Assembly: GCF_026625725.1 (NCBI RefSeq)
Contig: NZ_CP113060.1
Coordinates: 1,804,001-1,868,000, forward strand
DNA length: 64,000 nt
Direction: 5' to 3'
Origin: Pseudomonas sp. SL4(2022)
GTDB taxonomy: Bacteria > Pseudomonadota > Gammaproteobacteria > Pseudomonadales > Pseudomonadaceae
Both the position numbers and the translations under genes were made by a program. Shown here in pieces: positions 56,125 to 64,000 of this stretch. Each line of letters opens with the position of its first letter. Positions within the stretch are counted from its first letter, which is position 1. The notes beneath the pieces were generated by a model, which did no database searches, was not told where the DNA came from, and saw nothing but the letters and a program-made list of their open reading frames with translations.

Positions 56125-56859
56125 TTAGTGCTGGAGAATCTTCGCCAGGAACTGCTGGGCGCGCTCGGAGCGCTGGCTGACGTCGCCGAAGAATTCTTCC
56201 TTGGCGCAGTCTTCGACGATCTGCCCGGCGTCCATGAAGATCACCCGGTCGGCCACCTTGCGCGCAAAGCCCATCTCGTGGGTCACGCACATCATGGTCA
56301 TGCCTTCCTGGGCCAGCTGAACCATCACGTCGAGCACTTCGTTGACCATCTCCGGGTCGAGGGCCGAGGTCGGTTCGTCGAACAGCATCACCACCGGGTC
56401 CATGGCCAGTGCACGGGCAATCGCCACACGCTGCTGCTGGCCGCCGGAAAGCTGGCCAGGATGCTTGTGCGCATGCGCCGACAGGCCGACACGCTCCAGC
56501 AGCTTGAGGCCTTTCTCAGTGGCCTCGGCCTTGCTGCGGCCGAGCACCTTGATCTGCGCGATGGTCAGGTTCTCGGTGATGGTCAGGTGCGGGAACAGTT
56601 CGAAGTGCTGGAACACCATGCCGACCCGCGAACGCAGCTGCGGCAGGTTGGTTTTCGGGTCGGCAATCGAGGTGCCATCGACCACGATGTCGCCCTTCTG
56701 GAACGGTTCCAGGGCGTTGACGCACTTGATCAGGGTGGATTTGCCGGAACCGGACGGCCCGCATACCACCACCACTTCACCCTTCTTCACTTCGGTGGTG
56801 CAGTCGGTCAGCACCTGGAAGTTTCCGTACCACTTGTTGACGTTCTTGATGGAAATCAT
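56125..56859 (-). CDS. aatP: Acidic amino acid ABC transporter ATPase
   Basis: 244 residues, complete polar-amino-acid ABC ATPase: Walker [19 protein letters not shown]-loop [13 protein letters not shown], signature [19 protein letters not shown], Walker [17 protein letters not shown]-loop [11 protein letters not shown]. It is the energising subunit for glutamate/aspartate import with the two permeases that precede it. Its ATG overlaps the aatM stop by 4 bases, showing operon coupling. Confidence 0.95.
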   Translation of the reverse strand: MISIKNVNKWYGNFQVLTDCTTEVKKGEVVVVCGPSGSGKSTLIKCVNALEPFQKGDIVVDGTSIADPKTNLPQLRSRVGMVFQHFELFPHLTITENLTIAQIKVLGRSKAEATEKGLKLLERVGLSAHAHKHPGQLSGGQQQRVAIARALAMDPVVMLFDEPTSALDPEMVNEVLDVMVQLAQEGMTMMCVTHEMGFARKVADRVIFMDAGQIVEDCAKEEFFGDVSQRSERAQQFLAKILQH

Positions 56860-57524
56860 ACGGCTAACCTTTTTTGCAGATGCTTGACCAGCAACGAGGC
56901 GGAGAAGCTGATGAGGAAGTACACCAGGCCGGCGAAGATCAGGAATTCATGGGGCTGGCCGATGATGTCGCCACGCGAGCGGGCGGCGTTGAGGAAGTCC
57001 ATCAGGCCCACGGTGTAGACCAGCGAGGTGTCCTGAAACAGGATGATGCTCTGCTGCAACAGCAGCGGGGTCATCTTGCGGAACGCCTGTGGCAGGATGA
57101 TCAGGCGCATGGTCTGCCCGTAGTTCATCCCCAGCGCCTGCGCAGCGCCCATCTGGCCACGGGGGATGGCCTGAATACCGGCGCGGACGATCTCGCAGAA
57201 GTACGCCGCTTCGAACATCACGAACGCCACCAGGCACGAGGTGAAGGCGCCCACCGGGGTGTCTTCGCCGGTGATCCAGCGCAGGATGAACGGCACCGCA
57301 AAGTAGAACCAGGTGATCACCAGCAGCAGCGGGATCGAGCGGAAATAGTTGACGTAGGCGGCGGCGATCTTCGCCAGCAGCACGTTGTGCGACAGGCGCA
57401 TGAGCGCCAGCACGGTGCCCAGGACCACGCCGCCAATGACACCCATGACCATCAGCTGCAGGGTCATGGCCATGCCATCCCACAGGCCTGGCAGGGCTGG
57501 AACGATTGCACTGAAATCCATCAC
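56856..57524 (-). CDS. aatM: Acidic amino acid ABC transporter permease (GltK/HisM type)
   Basis: 222 residues with five to six membrane segments and the HisM/GltK EAA loop ([47 protein letters not shown]), which contacts the ATPase. It is the second permease half. Its start overlaps the aatQ stop by 4 bases and its stop overlaps aatP by 4 bases, so all three are translated together. Confidence 0.94.
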   Translation of the reverse strand: MMDFSAIVPALPGLWDGMAMTLQLMVMGVIGGVVLGTVLALMRLSHNVLLAKIAAAYVNYFRSIPLLLVITWFYFAVPFILRWITGEDTPVGAFTSCLVAFVMFEAAYFCEIVRAGIQAIPRGQMGAAQALGMNYGQTMRLIILPQAFRKMTPLLLQQSIILFQDTSLVYTVGLMDFLNAARSRGDIIGQPHEFLIFAGLVYFLISFSASLLVKHLQKRLAV

Positions 57525-58267
57525 TTACCTCCCACGGCGATCAGGCCAGGCACTGCGACTTTCTTCTCGATCAGGCGCATCAGCAGCATCAGGCTCATGT
57601 TCAGGGTGAAGTAGATCAGCGTGGCCAGGGTGAAAGCCTCGAACAGGTTGGCGCTGAACTCGGCGGTCTGTTTGGTCTGCGCCAGCAGCTCCATCAGGCC
57701 GATCAGCGAGGCCACCGAGGAGTTCTTGAAGATGTTGAGAAACTCGCTGGTGAGCGGTGGAATGATGATCCGGTAAGCCTGCGGCAGCAGCACGTTGCAG
57801 TAGATCTGTGGCAGGCGAAAACCCATGGCGTAGGCCGCCGCCGTCTGGCCCTTGGGCAGCGCCTGGATGCCGGTGCGCACCTGCTCGCAAACCCGCGCCG
57901 CCGTGAACAGGCCGAGGCATACCACCACGCTGAGGTAGGCCGAGGTGGCGGGGTTCAAGTCTTGCTTGAACCAGATTTCCAGCGGCTCGGGCAGCAGGTC
58001 TGGCACCAGGAAGTACCAGAGAAACAGCTGCACCAGCAGCGGTACGTTGCGGAAGATTTCCACGTAGGCGGTGGCGATGCCGGCGATCCAGCGGTTCGGC
58101 ACCGTGCGCATCACGCCGAGCAGCGAGCCCAGCGCCAGGGCGATGATCCAGCCGGCGATGGCGATGGCGATGGTCCAGCCCAGGCCGGTGATGAACCAGT
58201 CCAGGTAGATCTCGCTGCCGATGCCGGTGGACTTGAAGAAAATGCCCCAGTCCCAGTTGTAGTTCAT
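57521..58267 (-). CDS. aatQ: Acidic amino acid ABC transporter permease (GltJ/HisQ type)
   Basis: 248 residues. The opening MNYNWDWGIFFKSTGIGSEIYLDWFITGLGWTIAIA is typical of GltJ/AatQ. About five membrane segments and the EAA loop (CEQVRTGIQALPKGQTAAAYAMGFRLPQIYCNVLLPQAYRIIIPPLTSEFLN) are present. It forms the permease heterodimer with AatM. AGGGG lies eight bases ahead of the ATG. The 181 bases between it and aatJ hold GC-rich hairpins. Confidence 0.95.
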   Translation of the reverse strand: MNYNWDWGIFFKSTGIGSEIYLDWFITGLGWTIAIAIAGWIIALALGSLLGVMRTVPNRWIAGIATAYVEIFRNVPLLVQLFLWYFLVPDLLPEPLEIWFKQDLNPATSAYLSVVVCLGLFTAARVCEQVRTGIQALPKGQTAAAYAMGFRLPQIYCNVLLPQAYRIIIPPLTSEFLNIFKNSSVASLIGLMELLAQTKQTAEFSANLFEAFTLATLIYFTLNMSLMLLMRLIEKKVAVPGLIAVGGK

Positions 58268-58414
58268 ATGGGTTGCCCCTTGGGTGTCGCGAAATAGGCC
58301 GTGGGTCGGACGAGGCCGGGCAGGTGTGTGCCTGCCCCGTTCGCGGGTGGCGAACGTGCCTCGATCCAGTCAGATGGAAGGTGGAAGACGGGTGCTTCCG
58401 GGGTTCCCCGTCTA

Positions 58415-58437
58415 CCGCCGCTCTTGTGAAGCGGCGG
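58415..58437. promoter_or_regulatory. Intergenic hairpin between aatJ and aatQ
   Basis: CCGCCGCT and AGCGGCGG pair around a short loop, right after the aatJ stop on the minus strand. A second GC-rich fold (GCCGGGCAGGTGTGTGCCTGCCCC) lies further on. Such hairpins after the binding-protein gene commonly stabilise its mRNA and raise its yield relative to the permeases. There is no T-run that would make it a full terminator. Confidence 0.55.
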
Positions 58438-58448
58438 CAGGCGTACCG

Positions 58449-59357
58449 TCAGATCTGCTCGGCAGACTTGTCGGTGGGGTTGGCAATGAGCTTTTTCAGT
58501 TCATCGCTCATGGGGAAGTTGAGGTTGAGGCTCTTCGGTGGGATTGGTTGCATGAACCACTTGTCATAGATGGCGTTGACTTCACCGGAGGCAAAGGTGG
58601 CGCTGATGGCCTTGTCGACCACCTGCTTAAAGCCTTCGTCACCTTTGCGCATCATGCAGCCGTAAATCTCGAAGGACTGCGGCTCGCCAACCACCACCCA
58701 GTCAGCCGGCTGTTTGGCCTTGGCCATTTCGCCGTAGAGCAGGGCGTCGTCCATCATGAAGGCCAGGGCGCGGCCGGATTCGAGCATCAGGAAGGACTCG
58801 CCATGGTCCTTGGCCGAGATGATGTTCATGCCCATCTGCTTCTCGGCATTCATGATCTTCAGCAGGCGCTCGGAGGTGGTGCCGGCGGTGGTCACCACGT
58901 TCTTGCCCTTGAGATCAGGGAAGTCGCTGACCCCCGAGGTTTTCTTGGTCAGCAGGCGGGTACCGACTTCGAAGATGCCAACGGAGAAGTCCACCTGACG
59001 CTGGCGCTCAATGTTGTTGGTGGTGGAGCCGCACTCCAGGTCGACGGTGCCGTTCTGCACCAGCGGGATACGGGTCTGCGAGGTGACCAGGTTGTAGCGC
59101 ACCTTGAGGTCCGGCATTCCCAGTTCCTGCTTGATCGCTTCAACCACTTTCAGTTGCAGGTCGTGGGAATAGCCCACCGGCTGCTGCGGATTGTCGCCGA
59201 AGTAGGAGAAGGGGATGGAGGCGTCGCGGTGGCCCAGGGTGATGGTGCCGGAGTCTTTGATTTTTTTCAGGGTGCCGGTCAGTTCGCTGGCGAAGGCCGG
59301 GCTGCTGATCAGGGCGGCGGCAATGGCCGCACTCAGTACGCGGGGGACAATACGCAT
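58449..59357 (-). CDS. aatJ: Glutamate/aspartate periplasmic binding protein
   Basis: 302 residues from ATG 59357 (GAGGAA seven bases upstream). The signal peptide is LSAAIAAALISSPAFASE. The mature protein begins LTGTLKKIKDSGTITLGHRDASIPFSYFGDNPQQPVGYSHDLQ, the usual GltI/AatJ start, with NLVTSQTRIPLVQNGTVDLECGSTTNNIERQRQVDFSVG carrying the ligand Arg/Ser residues. It binds glutamate or aspartate and delivers it to AatQM. The expression signals upstream are a sigma-54 promoter and an AauR-type palindrome. Confidence 0.95.
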   Translation of the reverse strand: MRIVPRVLSAAIAAALISSPAFASELTGTLKKIKDSGTITLGHRDASIPFSYFGDNPQQPVGYSHDLQLKVVEAIKQELGMPDLKVRYNLVTSQTRIPLVQNGTVDLECGSTTNNIERQRQVDFSVGIFEVGTRLLTKKTSGVSDFPDLKGKNVVTTAGTTSERLLKIMNAEKQMGMNIISAKDHGESFLMLESGRALAFMMDDALLYGEMAKAKQPADWVVVGEPQSFEIYGCMMRKGDEGFKQVVDKAISATFASGEVNAIYDKWFMQPIPPKSLNLNFPMSDELKKLIANPTDKSAEQI

Positions 59358-59426
59358 GAATCTGTTCCTCGATGTTGTTCTTATGGGCGGCTGCGGAAGA
59401 GCTATCGCATTCCTGCCCGTACAGGG

Positions 59427-59442
59427 AGCAGGATGCATGCCA
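59427..59442 (-). promoter_or_regulatory. Sigma-54 promoter of aatJQMP
   Basis: Minus strand reads TGGCATGCATCCTGCT: GG and GC are ten bases apart, matching the consensus TGGCACG-N4-TTGC at most positions. It lies about 70-85 bases ahead of the aatJ start. The regulator AauR is a sigma-54 activator, which supports function. Confidence 0.85.
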
Positions 59443-59512
59443 GGCCATCGAGGGTTTTTAAGAATAGATAAGTTATTGAAATATATGAATAAATTATAAA
59501 TTTTGGCGGATG

Positions 59513-59539
59513 AAAAACGCCCAGCTGTTCGGCTGGGCG
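59513..59539 (-). terminator. Intrinsic terminator of the PotF-like gene
   Basis: CGCCCAGC and GCTGGGCG form an 8-base stem with a 6-base loop. On the minus strand TTTTTC follows. It separates the PotF-like gene from the aatJ promoter. Confidence 0.8.
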
Positions 59540-59558
59540 ATTATTCAGTGGCGTGGCA

Positions 59559-59572
59559 TTCGGAAAACCGAA
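59559..59572. promoter_or_regulatory. AauR-type upstream activator site
   Basis: TTCGGAAAACCGAA is an exact instance of TTCGGN4CCGAA, the motif recalled for P. putida AauR. It lies about 120-145 bases upstream of the sigma-54 promoter of aatJ, a typical enhancer distance, just beyond the stop of the PotF-like gene. Confidence 0.85.
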
Positions 59573-59594
59573 CGCTTTCGGGGCTGATGGGCGA

Positions 59595-60707
59595 TCAGGT
59601 CCCCGACTTGATGGTGTTCCACACCCGTGTACGTACGCGTTCGGTCTTCTGCGGCAGCGGTTGCAGCACGTAGAGGGTTTTTTGCGCGGCGGCGGTCGGG
59701 GTCAGGCCGGGGTTGTCGCGGATTTCGGCGCCCACCAGTGGCATGCTGTCCTTGTTCGGGTTGGGGTAGCCGAGGAAGTCGCTGACCGGCGCAATCACCT
59801 TGGGGTCGAGCAGGTTGTTGAGGAACTCATGGGCCTCGGCGACGTTTTGCGCGCTTTTCGGGATGGCGAAGGAGTCGTACCACAGCGGCGCGCCTTCCTT
59901 CGGCAGGCGCCAGTCAACCACTACGCCGTTGCCGGCTTCCTTGGCGCGGTTGGCGAACTGGTAGAAGCTGCCCGAGTAACCGATGGCCACGCAGATGTCG
60001 CCGTTGGCGATATCGGTCATGTACTTGGCCGAGTGGAAGTAGGCGACGTGGGGGCGAATCTTCAGCATCAGCGCGCTGGCTTTCTCGTAGTCCTCGGGCT
60101 TGGTGCTGTTGGGGTCCAGGCCCAGGTAGTGCAGGGCGATCGGCAGGATATCGCCGGGCGAATCGAGCATGGCCACGCCACACTGCTTGAGCTTGCTGAT
60201 GTTCTCTTCCTTGAAAATCAGGTCCCAGCTGTCCACCGGGGCATCAGCGCCGAGCACGGCTTTGACCTTGTCCGGGTTGAAGCCGATCAGCACGGTGCCG
60301 TACATGTAGGGCACGGCGTACTGGTTGCCGGGGTCGTTGGCGGTCATCAGCTGCAGCAGGCCGGGGTCGAGGTGCTGCCAGTTGGGCAGTTTGCTCTTGT
60401 CCAGCTTCTGGAACACACCGGCCTTGATCTGGGTGTCGAGGAACGTGTTGGACGGCACCACCAAGTCGTAGCCGGAATTGCCGCTGAGCAGCTTGGCTTC
60501 CAGTGTTTCGTTGCTCTCGTAGACGTCCCAGGTGAGCTTGATGCCGCTTTTTTCCTGAAACTCTTTGGGCACCGCCGGGAGCATATAGTCAGCCCAGTTG
60601 TACACACGCAGTTCGCGCGGTTTCTCGGCTGTTTGCGCCTGCACCGCGCTGGTGATCAAGGTTGCGCCGCAGACAGCGACGGCGAGTAGGTGTTTGATTG
60701 TTGTCAT
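59595..60707 (-). CDS. Polyamine-binding periplasmic protein (PotF/SpuD-like)
   Basis: 370 residues from ATG 60707 (AAGGTG six bases upstream; the GTG further upstream is unsupported). Signal peptide LLAVAVCGATLITSAVQAQ. The mature protein starts PRELRVYNWADYMLPAVPKEFQEKSGIKLTWDVYESNETLEAKLLSGNSGYDLVVPSN, the PotF opening, and has Trp/Asp residues that hold putrescine or spermidine amines (WDLIFKEEN, GYSGSF). No PotGHI genes are adjacent. By position it corresponds to PA1410 beside aphA, so it may bind acetylpolyamines or other amines. Confidence 0.9.
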   Translation of the reverse strand: MTTIKHLLAVAVCGATLITSAVQAQTAEKPRELRVYNWADYMLPAVPKEFQEKSGIKLTWDVYESNETLEAKLLSGNSGYDLVVPSNTFLDTQIKAGVFQKLDKSKLPNWQHLDPGLLQLMTANDPGNQYAVPYMYGTVLIGFNPDKVKAVLGADAPVDSWDLIFKEENISKLKQCGVAMLDSPGDILPIALHYLGLDPNSTKPEDYEKASALMLKIRPHVAYFHSAKYMTDIANGDICVAIGYSGSFYQFANRAKEAGNGVVVDWRLPKEGAPLWYDSFAIPKSAQNVAEAHEFLNNLLDPKVIAPVSDFLGYPNPNKDSMPLVGAEIRDNPGLTPTAAAQKTLYVLQPLPQKTERVRTRVWNTIKSGT

Positions 60708-60744
60708 CGTATTCACCTTTTTAGACGTTATGAAACTCTAGATC

Positions 60745-60811
60745 GTCGGGTGGGGCGGGACGCGCTCGCGGTGGATGAGAAGAGCGTCAGCTGCGCGCCC
60801 CGGTCCACCCA
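60745..60811. repeat. Palindromic intergenic repeat, GTAGGGTGGATG family, degenerate copy
   Basis: TCGGGTGGGGCGGGACGCG at the left, GCGGTGGATGAGAAGAGCGTC and CCGGTCCACCC at the right. Arms are eroded. It separates the PotF-like gene from the amidohydrolase. Confidence 0.5.
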
Positions 60812-60816
60812 ACGCG

Positions 60817-61845
60817 CTACCGGCCCTCGAAACCTTCCAGTACGTTGACGGCGTTGACCCCGATGGCTTCCACCGCATAGCCGCCTTCCATCACGAACAG
60901 CGTCGGCTTGCCGAGGGCGGCGATGCGTTGACCCATGGCCAGGTAATCCGGGCTGTCGAGCTTGAACTGGGAAATCGGGTCGTCTTTGAAGGTGTCCACG
61001 CCCAGCGACACCACGATCACTTCAGCACCGTATTCGGCAATCCGCTGGCAAGCTTCATCCAGCGCGGCGCTCCACACGGCCCACGGGCTGCCCATCGGCA
61101 ACGGGTAGTTGAAGTTGCAGCCTTCGCCCGCGCCTTCTCCATGCTCGTCGGCATAGCCGAGGAAGAACGGAAATTCATCGGCCGGGTCGCCGTGGATTGA
61201 GGCGAACAGCACGTCATTGCGGGTGTAGAAGATGTCTTGGGTGCCATTGCCGTGGTGGTAGTCGACATCTAGGATCGCCACCTTTTTGTGGCCCTGGTCG
61301 AGGAACGCCTGGGCGGCGATGGCGGCGTTGTTCAGGTAGCAGTAGCCCCCCATCAGTTCGCCGGCGGCATGGTGACCTGGCGGCCGGCACAGGGCGAAGG
61401 CGCTATGGGCGCCGGCGGCGATGGCGGCCTGGCCGCTTAGCGCCACCTGCGCGGCGCTGTAAGCGGCCTGCCAGGTGCCAGCGGTAATCGGCGCGCCGCC
61501 GTCGAAGCTGTAGTAGCCGAGTTGGCCATGCAAGTCGTTCGGGATGACCTGGCGCAGGGTGCGTGCCGGCCAGGTAAAGGGCAGCAGGTCGCCGTTGCCG
61601 TTCTGCGCTTGCCAGCGGTCCCAGGCACCCTTGAAGAAGTTCAGGTAGGCCGCGCTGTGGATGCGCTCAATCGGTGCCAGGCCGAAATCCTGCGGCGGAC
61701 GCACGTCGCCGAGCTGGCGATGTTGGACGCGTTGCAGGATATGGTCGGCGCGTTGCGGCTTCTCGAAGCAGGGCATCAACTGGCCGTCGATCAGCTCGCA
61801 GCTGCCGTGGTGCAGGTGATGGTCGTCGCTGTAAAAGGTGAGCAT
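60817..61845 (-). CDS. aphA: Acetylpolyamine amidohydrolase, histone-deacetylase family
   Basis: 342 residues from ATG 61845 (GGAG eight bases upstream). HDAC-family motifs are the opening MLTFYSDDHHLHHG, the catalytic-His pair in RPPGHHAAGELMGGYCYLNN, metal ligands in AILDVDYHHGNGTQDIFY with a further Asp in LGVDTFKDDPISQF, and the C-terminal EGGY. Length and motifs match the Pseudomonas AphA/AphB enzymes that remove acetyl groups from acetylputrescine and acetylcadaverine. The neighbouring PotF-like gene fits AphA (PA1409) by recalled order. Confidence 0.85.
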   Translation of the reverse strand: MLTFYSDDHHLHHGSCELIDGQLMPCFEKPQRADHILQRVQHRQLGDVRPPQDFGLAPIERIHSAAYLNFFKGAWDRWQAQNGNGDLLPFTWPARTLRQVIPNDLHGQLGYYSFDGGAPITAGTWQAAYSAAQVALSGQAAIAAGAHSAFALCRPPGHHAAGELMGGYCYLNNAAIAAQAFLDQGHKKVAILDVDYHHGNGTQDIFYTRNDVLFASIHGDPADEFPFFLGYADEHGEGAGEGCNFNYPLPMGSPWAVWSAALDEACQRIAEYGAEVIVVSLGVDTFKDDPISQFKLDSPDYLAMGQRIAALGKPTLFVMEGGYAVEAIGVNAVNVLEGFEGR

Positions 61846-61968
61846 GTGACACGGCTCCAGGCTTGTTGTTGTGCCTGCATTGTTCGCCTGCATAGCCCGG
61901 ATGGTGAACGCTGACAACGGCCAAAAGGGGATCGAAGTGGCCAAGTTGCGTGGCCGCCTTGGCATTTC

Positions 61969-62031
61969 GTGGGCAGCGCTTCAGCGGCGGGCCGTTTGAT
62001 CGGGGTTGTCGCGGCTGAAGCCCCTCCCACA
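61969..62031. repeat. REP-like element upstream of aphA
   Basis: GTGGGCAGCGCTTCAGCGGCG is mirrored by TCGCGGCTGAAGCCCCTCCCAC. Same class as the elements at 51461 and 55976. Confidence 0.75.
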
Positions 62032-62065
62032 AATGCCTGTAATCACGCCACGCAGGTTCAGCCTG

Positions 62066-62140
62066 CAGGGTGGATGGCGTTCTTTTTATCCGCCAGTGTT
62101 GGTCATGGCTTGGTGGATGGAGAAAGCGTCATCCACCCTG
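62066..62140. repeat. Palindromic intergenic repeat, GTAGGGTGGATG family, copy 4
   Basis: CAGGGTGGATGGCG and GCGTCATCCACCCTG form the arms, with an inner ATCCGCC/TGGTGGAT part. It lies between the aphA and AraC genes, next to the REP. Confidence 0.75.
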
Positions 62141-62157
62141 GGTAACTGCCATTGCCC

Positions 62158-62190
62158 GTTGGGCGTTGTCGCTTCGCTCTTCAGCCCAAC
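62158..62190. repeat. GTTGGGC hairpin at the end of the AraC gene
   Basis: GTTGGGC (62158-62164) and GCCCAAC (62184-62190) flank a Cys/Thr-rich spacer. It abuts the TAG stop of the AraC gene (62191-62193). It could act as a weak terminator for that gene and has the look of another interspersed hairpin. Confidence 0.55.
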
Positions 62191-63183
62191 CTACGCGCGG
62201 AAACGGCTCGGTGCCACACCGCTCCAGCGCTGAAAGGCGTGACGAAAGCTGGCGGTTTCACTGAAGCCCAGGTGCTCGGCAATCCGGCAGATTGGCCAGT
62301 CTTCCTGGCCGAGCAGGGTTTTCGCTTGCTCGAAGCGCAGTTCGTCGAGCAGTTCCTGATAGTGCGTGCCGAGTTCCTGCAGATGGCGCCGCAGGGTGCG
62401 CGGTGAGCAGTGCATCTGTTGCGCCAGTTGTTCCAGCCCGGGTGGTGTGGGCAGCTGACTGGCGAGCAGTTGGCGTACCCGTTCGAGCCAGGCCTGGCGG
62501 GTGTAAAACTCGCTGTTCTGTTTGCGGCAGCGCGCCAGCATTTCCCGGTGCGTCACTGCATCGGCCAGTGGTAATGGCTCTTGCAGCCAGCGGGCCGGGA
62601 AGGCGAAGGCGTTGCGCGGTGCATTGAATTGCAGAGGGCAGGCGAAGCTGCGGGTGTAACGAGCGCTGTAGTCCGGTTCCGCGAAACTGAACTGTGCGGC
62701 GCTGAGTGGCAGGTTCTGGCCAAGCAGGTCGTCACTGGTGAGCTTGAGTGAGGCCAGGCACATTTCCAGGTTGAACACTTCCAGTTCAGTGCTGTGCTGG
62801 TATTCGCTGGCACTGACCCAGGCCAGCTGTCCTTCAATCTGCAAATCCAGTTTGAAGTAGGTACCAAGCAGTGCCGGATACTGCAGCAGCAGCCGCCAGG
62901 CGTCACCAAAGGTTGCACTCGACAGGGCTGCGTAACCGACCATGCCATAGGCTGATACATGCATGCGCCGACCCAGTTCCAGACCCAGGTCACGGCGTAG
63001 CTGTAATGCATTGGCGCAGACCTTCAACTCCTGGGTGCGGGTAATGCGCGTGTCGGCGCAGGCCAGGTCAGCGCTGGCAATGCCACTGTCGGCGAGCAGC
63101 TGTTGAGTCAGCTCGGGCTGTGTTGAAAACACTTCAAGAATCAGGGAAACCACATGCAAGGTGGTCAGGTGGGCATGCAACAT
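62191..63183 (-). CDS. AraC-family transcriptional regulator
   Basis: About 330 residues from ATG 63183. An N-terminal ligand-binding domain of the arabinose-binding-like type used by OruR/ArgR-like Pseudomonas proteins is followed by the C-terminal double HTH (PPGLEQLAQQMHCSPRTLRRHLQELGTHYQELLDELRFEQAKTLL and DWPICRIAEHLGFSETASFRHAFQRWSGVAPSRFRA). The longer frame to 63330 overlaps the next gene and lacks support, but the start has only a weak ribosome-binding site. It lies divergent in function from aphA but on the same strand. The inducer is unknown. Confidence 0.82.
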   Translation of the reverse strand: MLHAHLTTLHVVSLILEVFSTQPELTQQLLADSGIASADLACADTRITRTQELKVCANALQLRRDLGLELGRRMHVSAYGMVGYAALSSATFGDAWRLLLQYPALLGTYFKLDLQIEGQLAWVSASEYQHSTELEVFNLEMCLASLKLTSDDLLGQNLPLSAAQFSFAEPDYSARYTRSFACPLQFNAPRNAFAFPARWLQEPLPLADAVTHREMLARCRKQNSEFYTRQAWLERVRQLLASQLPTPPGLEQLAQQMHCSPRTLRRHLQELGTHYQELLDELRFEQAKTLLGQEDWPICRIAEHLGFSETASFRHAFQRWSGVAPSRFRA

Positions 63184-63274
63184 CGGAGGGACCGCAGCTG
63201 TTCTGAATGCCAGTAATGAGGCAAGAAGTATGCCGCGGTCGGCCAGTGAGCTGGCGCACGGTGGTTCGTGTACG

Positions 63275-64000
63275 TCAGCGATTACGCAGGAATGCGTTGA
63301 TAAAGTCGCCCTGATTGGGTGCTTTTTCATGGGTGGTGAAGGTCAACGTCGCCTCGTTTTCGCGCAGCTTGAGTTTCTGCGCAAAGCTGCACTGCACGGT
63401 TTTCAGGCCGTTGGCGACAGCCTGTTGCTCGTCGCCGTTCTGGCACAGGTTGGCCAGTTGGCTGACCACTTCACCGCAGAAGCTCGGCACGTTCAGGCGT
63501 TTGAGTGTGTCGTCGTCGATGGCGTTCCAGTCAACCTGGGTGTTCAGCGGCGTGTTGCAGGCCTTCGAGGCGTCCTGGTCGATCTGCTGCAGTTGCTGGG
63601 TGAAGTCGGCCACGCGCTTTTCCCGGTCGAAGCGGCTCAGCTTGTCCTGAATGCCTGTTTTCTTCTGCTGCTCGTAGAGTGCCAGCAGGTTGGCCGCTTT
63701 GGTCTCTTTGCTTTTGGTTTCATTGAAGCCCAGCTCGAAGCCGTCGGTGTTTGGCAGGTACAGCTGGTAGTGCTCGCCACCCCAGCCCTGGCGCTTGATC
63801 AGCATGTTGTAGGCGCTGCCGTCGAGGGTGGTGGTGTAATCGCGCTCATCGTTACCGCGCTCGTTGACTGTGCTCAGCAGCACCACTTCATCCAGCGGGT
63901 GGTTGATGCCGCTGACCTGGATCAGCGCCTGCTTGCCGTCGCTGCTGGGCGCGACAGTCACGCTGATGCCTTTGCCGGCATCGAACACTTGCGGGTATTT
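63275..64000 (-). CDS. Hypothetical protein, 5' part beyond window
   Basis: The frame runs off the window end (reading KYPQVFDAGKGISVTVAPSSDGKQ at the visible start), so only the C-terminal 242 residues are seen. The sequence is soluble-looking, with beta strands (ALIQVSGINHPLDEVVLLSTVNERG) and a helical middle (NLLALYEQQKKTGIQDKLSRFDREKRVADFTQQLQQID). Four Cys lie in the C-terminal part (ACNTPL, SFCGEV, NLCQNG, VQCSFA), possibly two disulfides. That hints at an exported protein. No family recognised. Confidence 0.6.
   Translation of the reverse strand, partial: KYPQVFDAGKGISVTVAPSSDGKQALIQVSGINHPLDEVVLLSTVNERGNDERDYTTTLDGSAYNMLIKRQGWGGEHYQLYLPNTDGFELGFNETKSKETKAANLLALYEQQKKTGIQDKLSRFDREKRVADFTQQLQQIDQDASKACNTPLNTQVDWNAIDDDTLKRLNVPSFCGEVVSQLANLCQNGDEQQAVANGLKTVQCSFAQKLKLRENEATLTFTTHEKAPNQGDFINAFLRNR

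Larger units (their letters stand above)
61846..62190. other. 345-base intergenic region built mostly of repeats
   Basis: It holds the REP at 61969-62031, the GTAGGGTGGATG-family copy at 62066-62140 and a GTTGGGC hairpin at 62158-62190. The first 120 bases are the likely aphA promoter region, with no recognisable boxes. No gene is visible. Confidence 0.7.

Overview
The window is high-GC chromosomal DNA from a Pseudomonas (Gammaproteobacteria). The basis is protein similarity that I recognise and gene order recalled from P. aeruginosa: uvrD, a GGDEF-EAL protein, zwf2, an RpiR regulator, pycR, pycA, oadA/pycB, and further on aspA with a LysR gene. There is also an aau-aat acidic amino acid locus and an acetylpolyamine amidohydrolase beside a PotF-like protein. 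No tRNA, rRNA, CRISPR array, insertion sequence or prophage gene was seen. The species cannot be fixed from the sequence alone.

Layout. 1-5.6 kb: the end of a CobW-type GTPase, a hydrolase broken by an in-frame stop, a diguanylate cyclase, an acyl-CoA thioesterase and a periplasmic binding protein. 5.6-10.3 kb: a candidate catabolic module in which a glutamine-synthetase-like ligase and a class III aminotransferase diverge from an SDR dehydrogenase and a GntR regulator, with two identical palindromic operators between them. 10.3-18.6 kb: a decayed SMI1/KNR4 fragment, a lipoprotein with six tandem 19-residue repeats, a response-regulator/TPR protein coupled to a sensorless histidine kinase, an SMI1/KNR4 gene pair, a VOC protein, a Tim44-like protein and an orphan TRAP binding lipoprotein. 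18.8-29.9 kb: uvrD, a GGDEF-EAL protein, an AmpG-like transporter, another binding protein, and zwf divergent from an RpiR regulator with a HexR-type operator.

29.9-37.5 kb: LysR regulator, two-subunit pyruvate carboxylase, an SbtA-type bicarbonate permease with a PII-like partner, a lipoprotein and glutaminase. The pyruvate carboxylase and bicarbonate genes read as one anaplerotic unit. 37.7-52.5 kb: 8-oxoguanine deaminase, two paralogous acetyltransferases, type I asparaginase, a sodium:alanine symporter, an XRE regulator, a large autotransporter, a PaiB/GNAT/MocR group and aspA. 52.7-59.6 kb: the AauRS two-component system and the AatJQMP uptake system. A sigma-54 promoter and an exact AauR-type site lie upstream of aatJ. 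59.6-64 kb: a PotF-like protein, a polyamine deacetylase, an AraC regulator and a partial unknown gene.

Much of the content handles acidic amino acids and polyamines: uptake (Aat, PotF-like), deamidation (GlsB, AnsA), deamination (AspA), deacetylation (AphA) and gamma-glutamylation (GS-like). At least three families of non-coding interspersed repeats occupy the intergenic spaces. One copy supplies the stop codon of a LysR gene.
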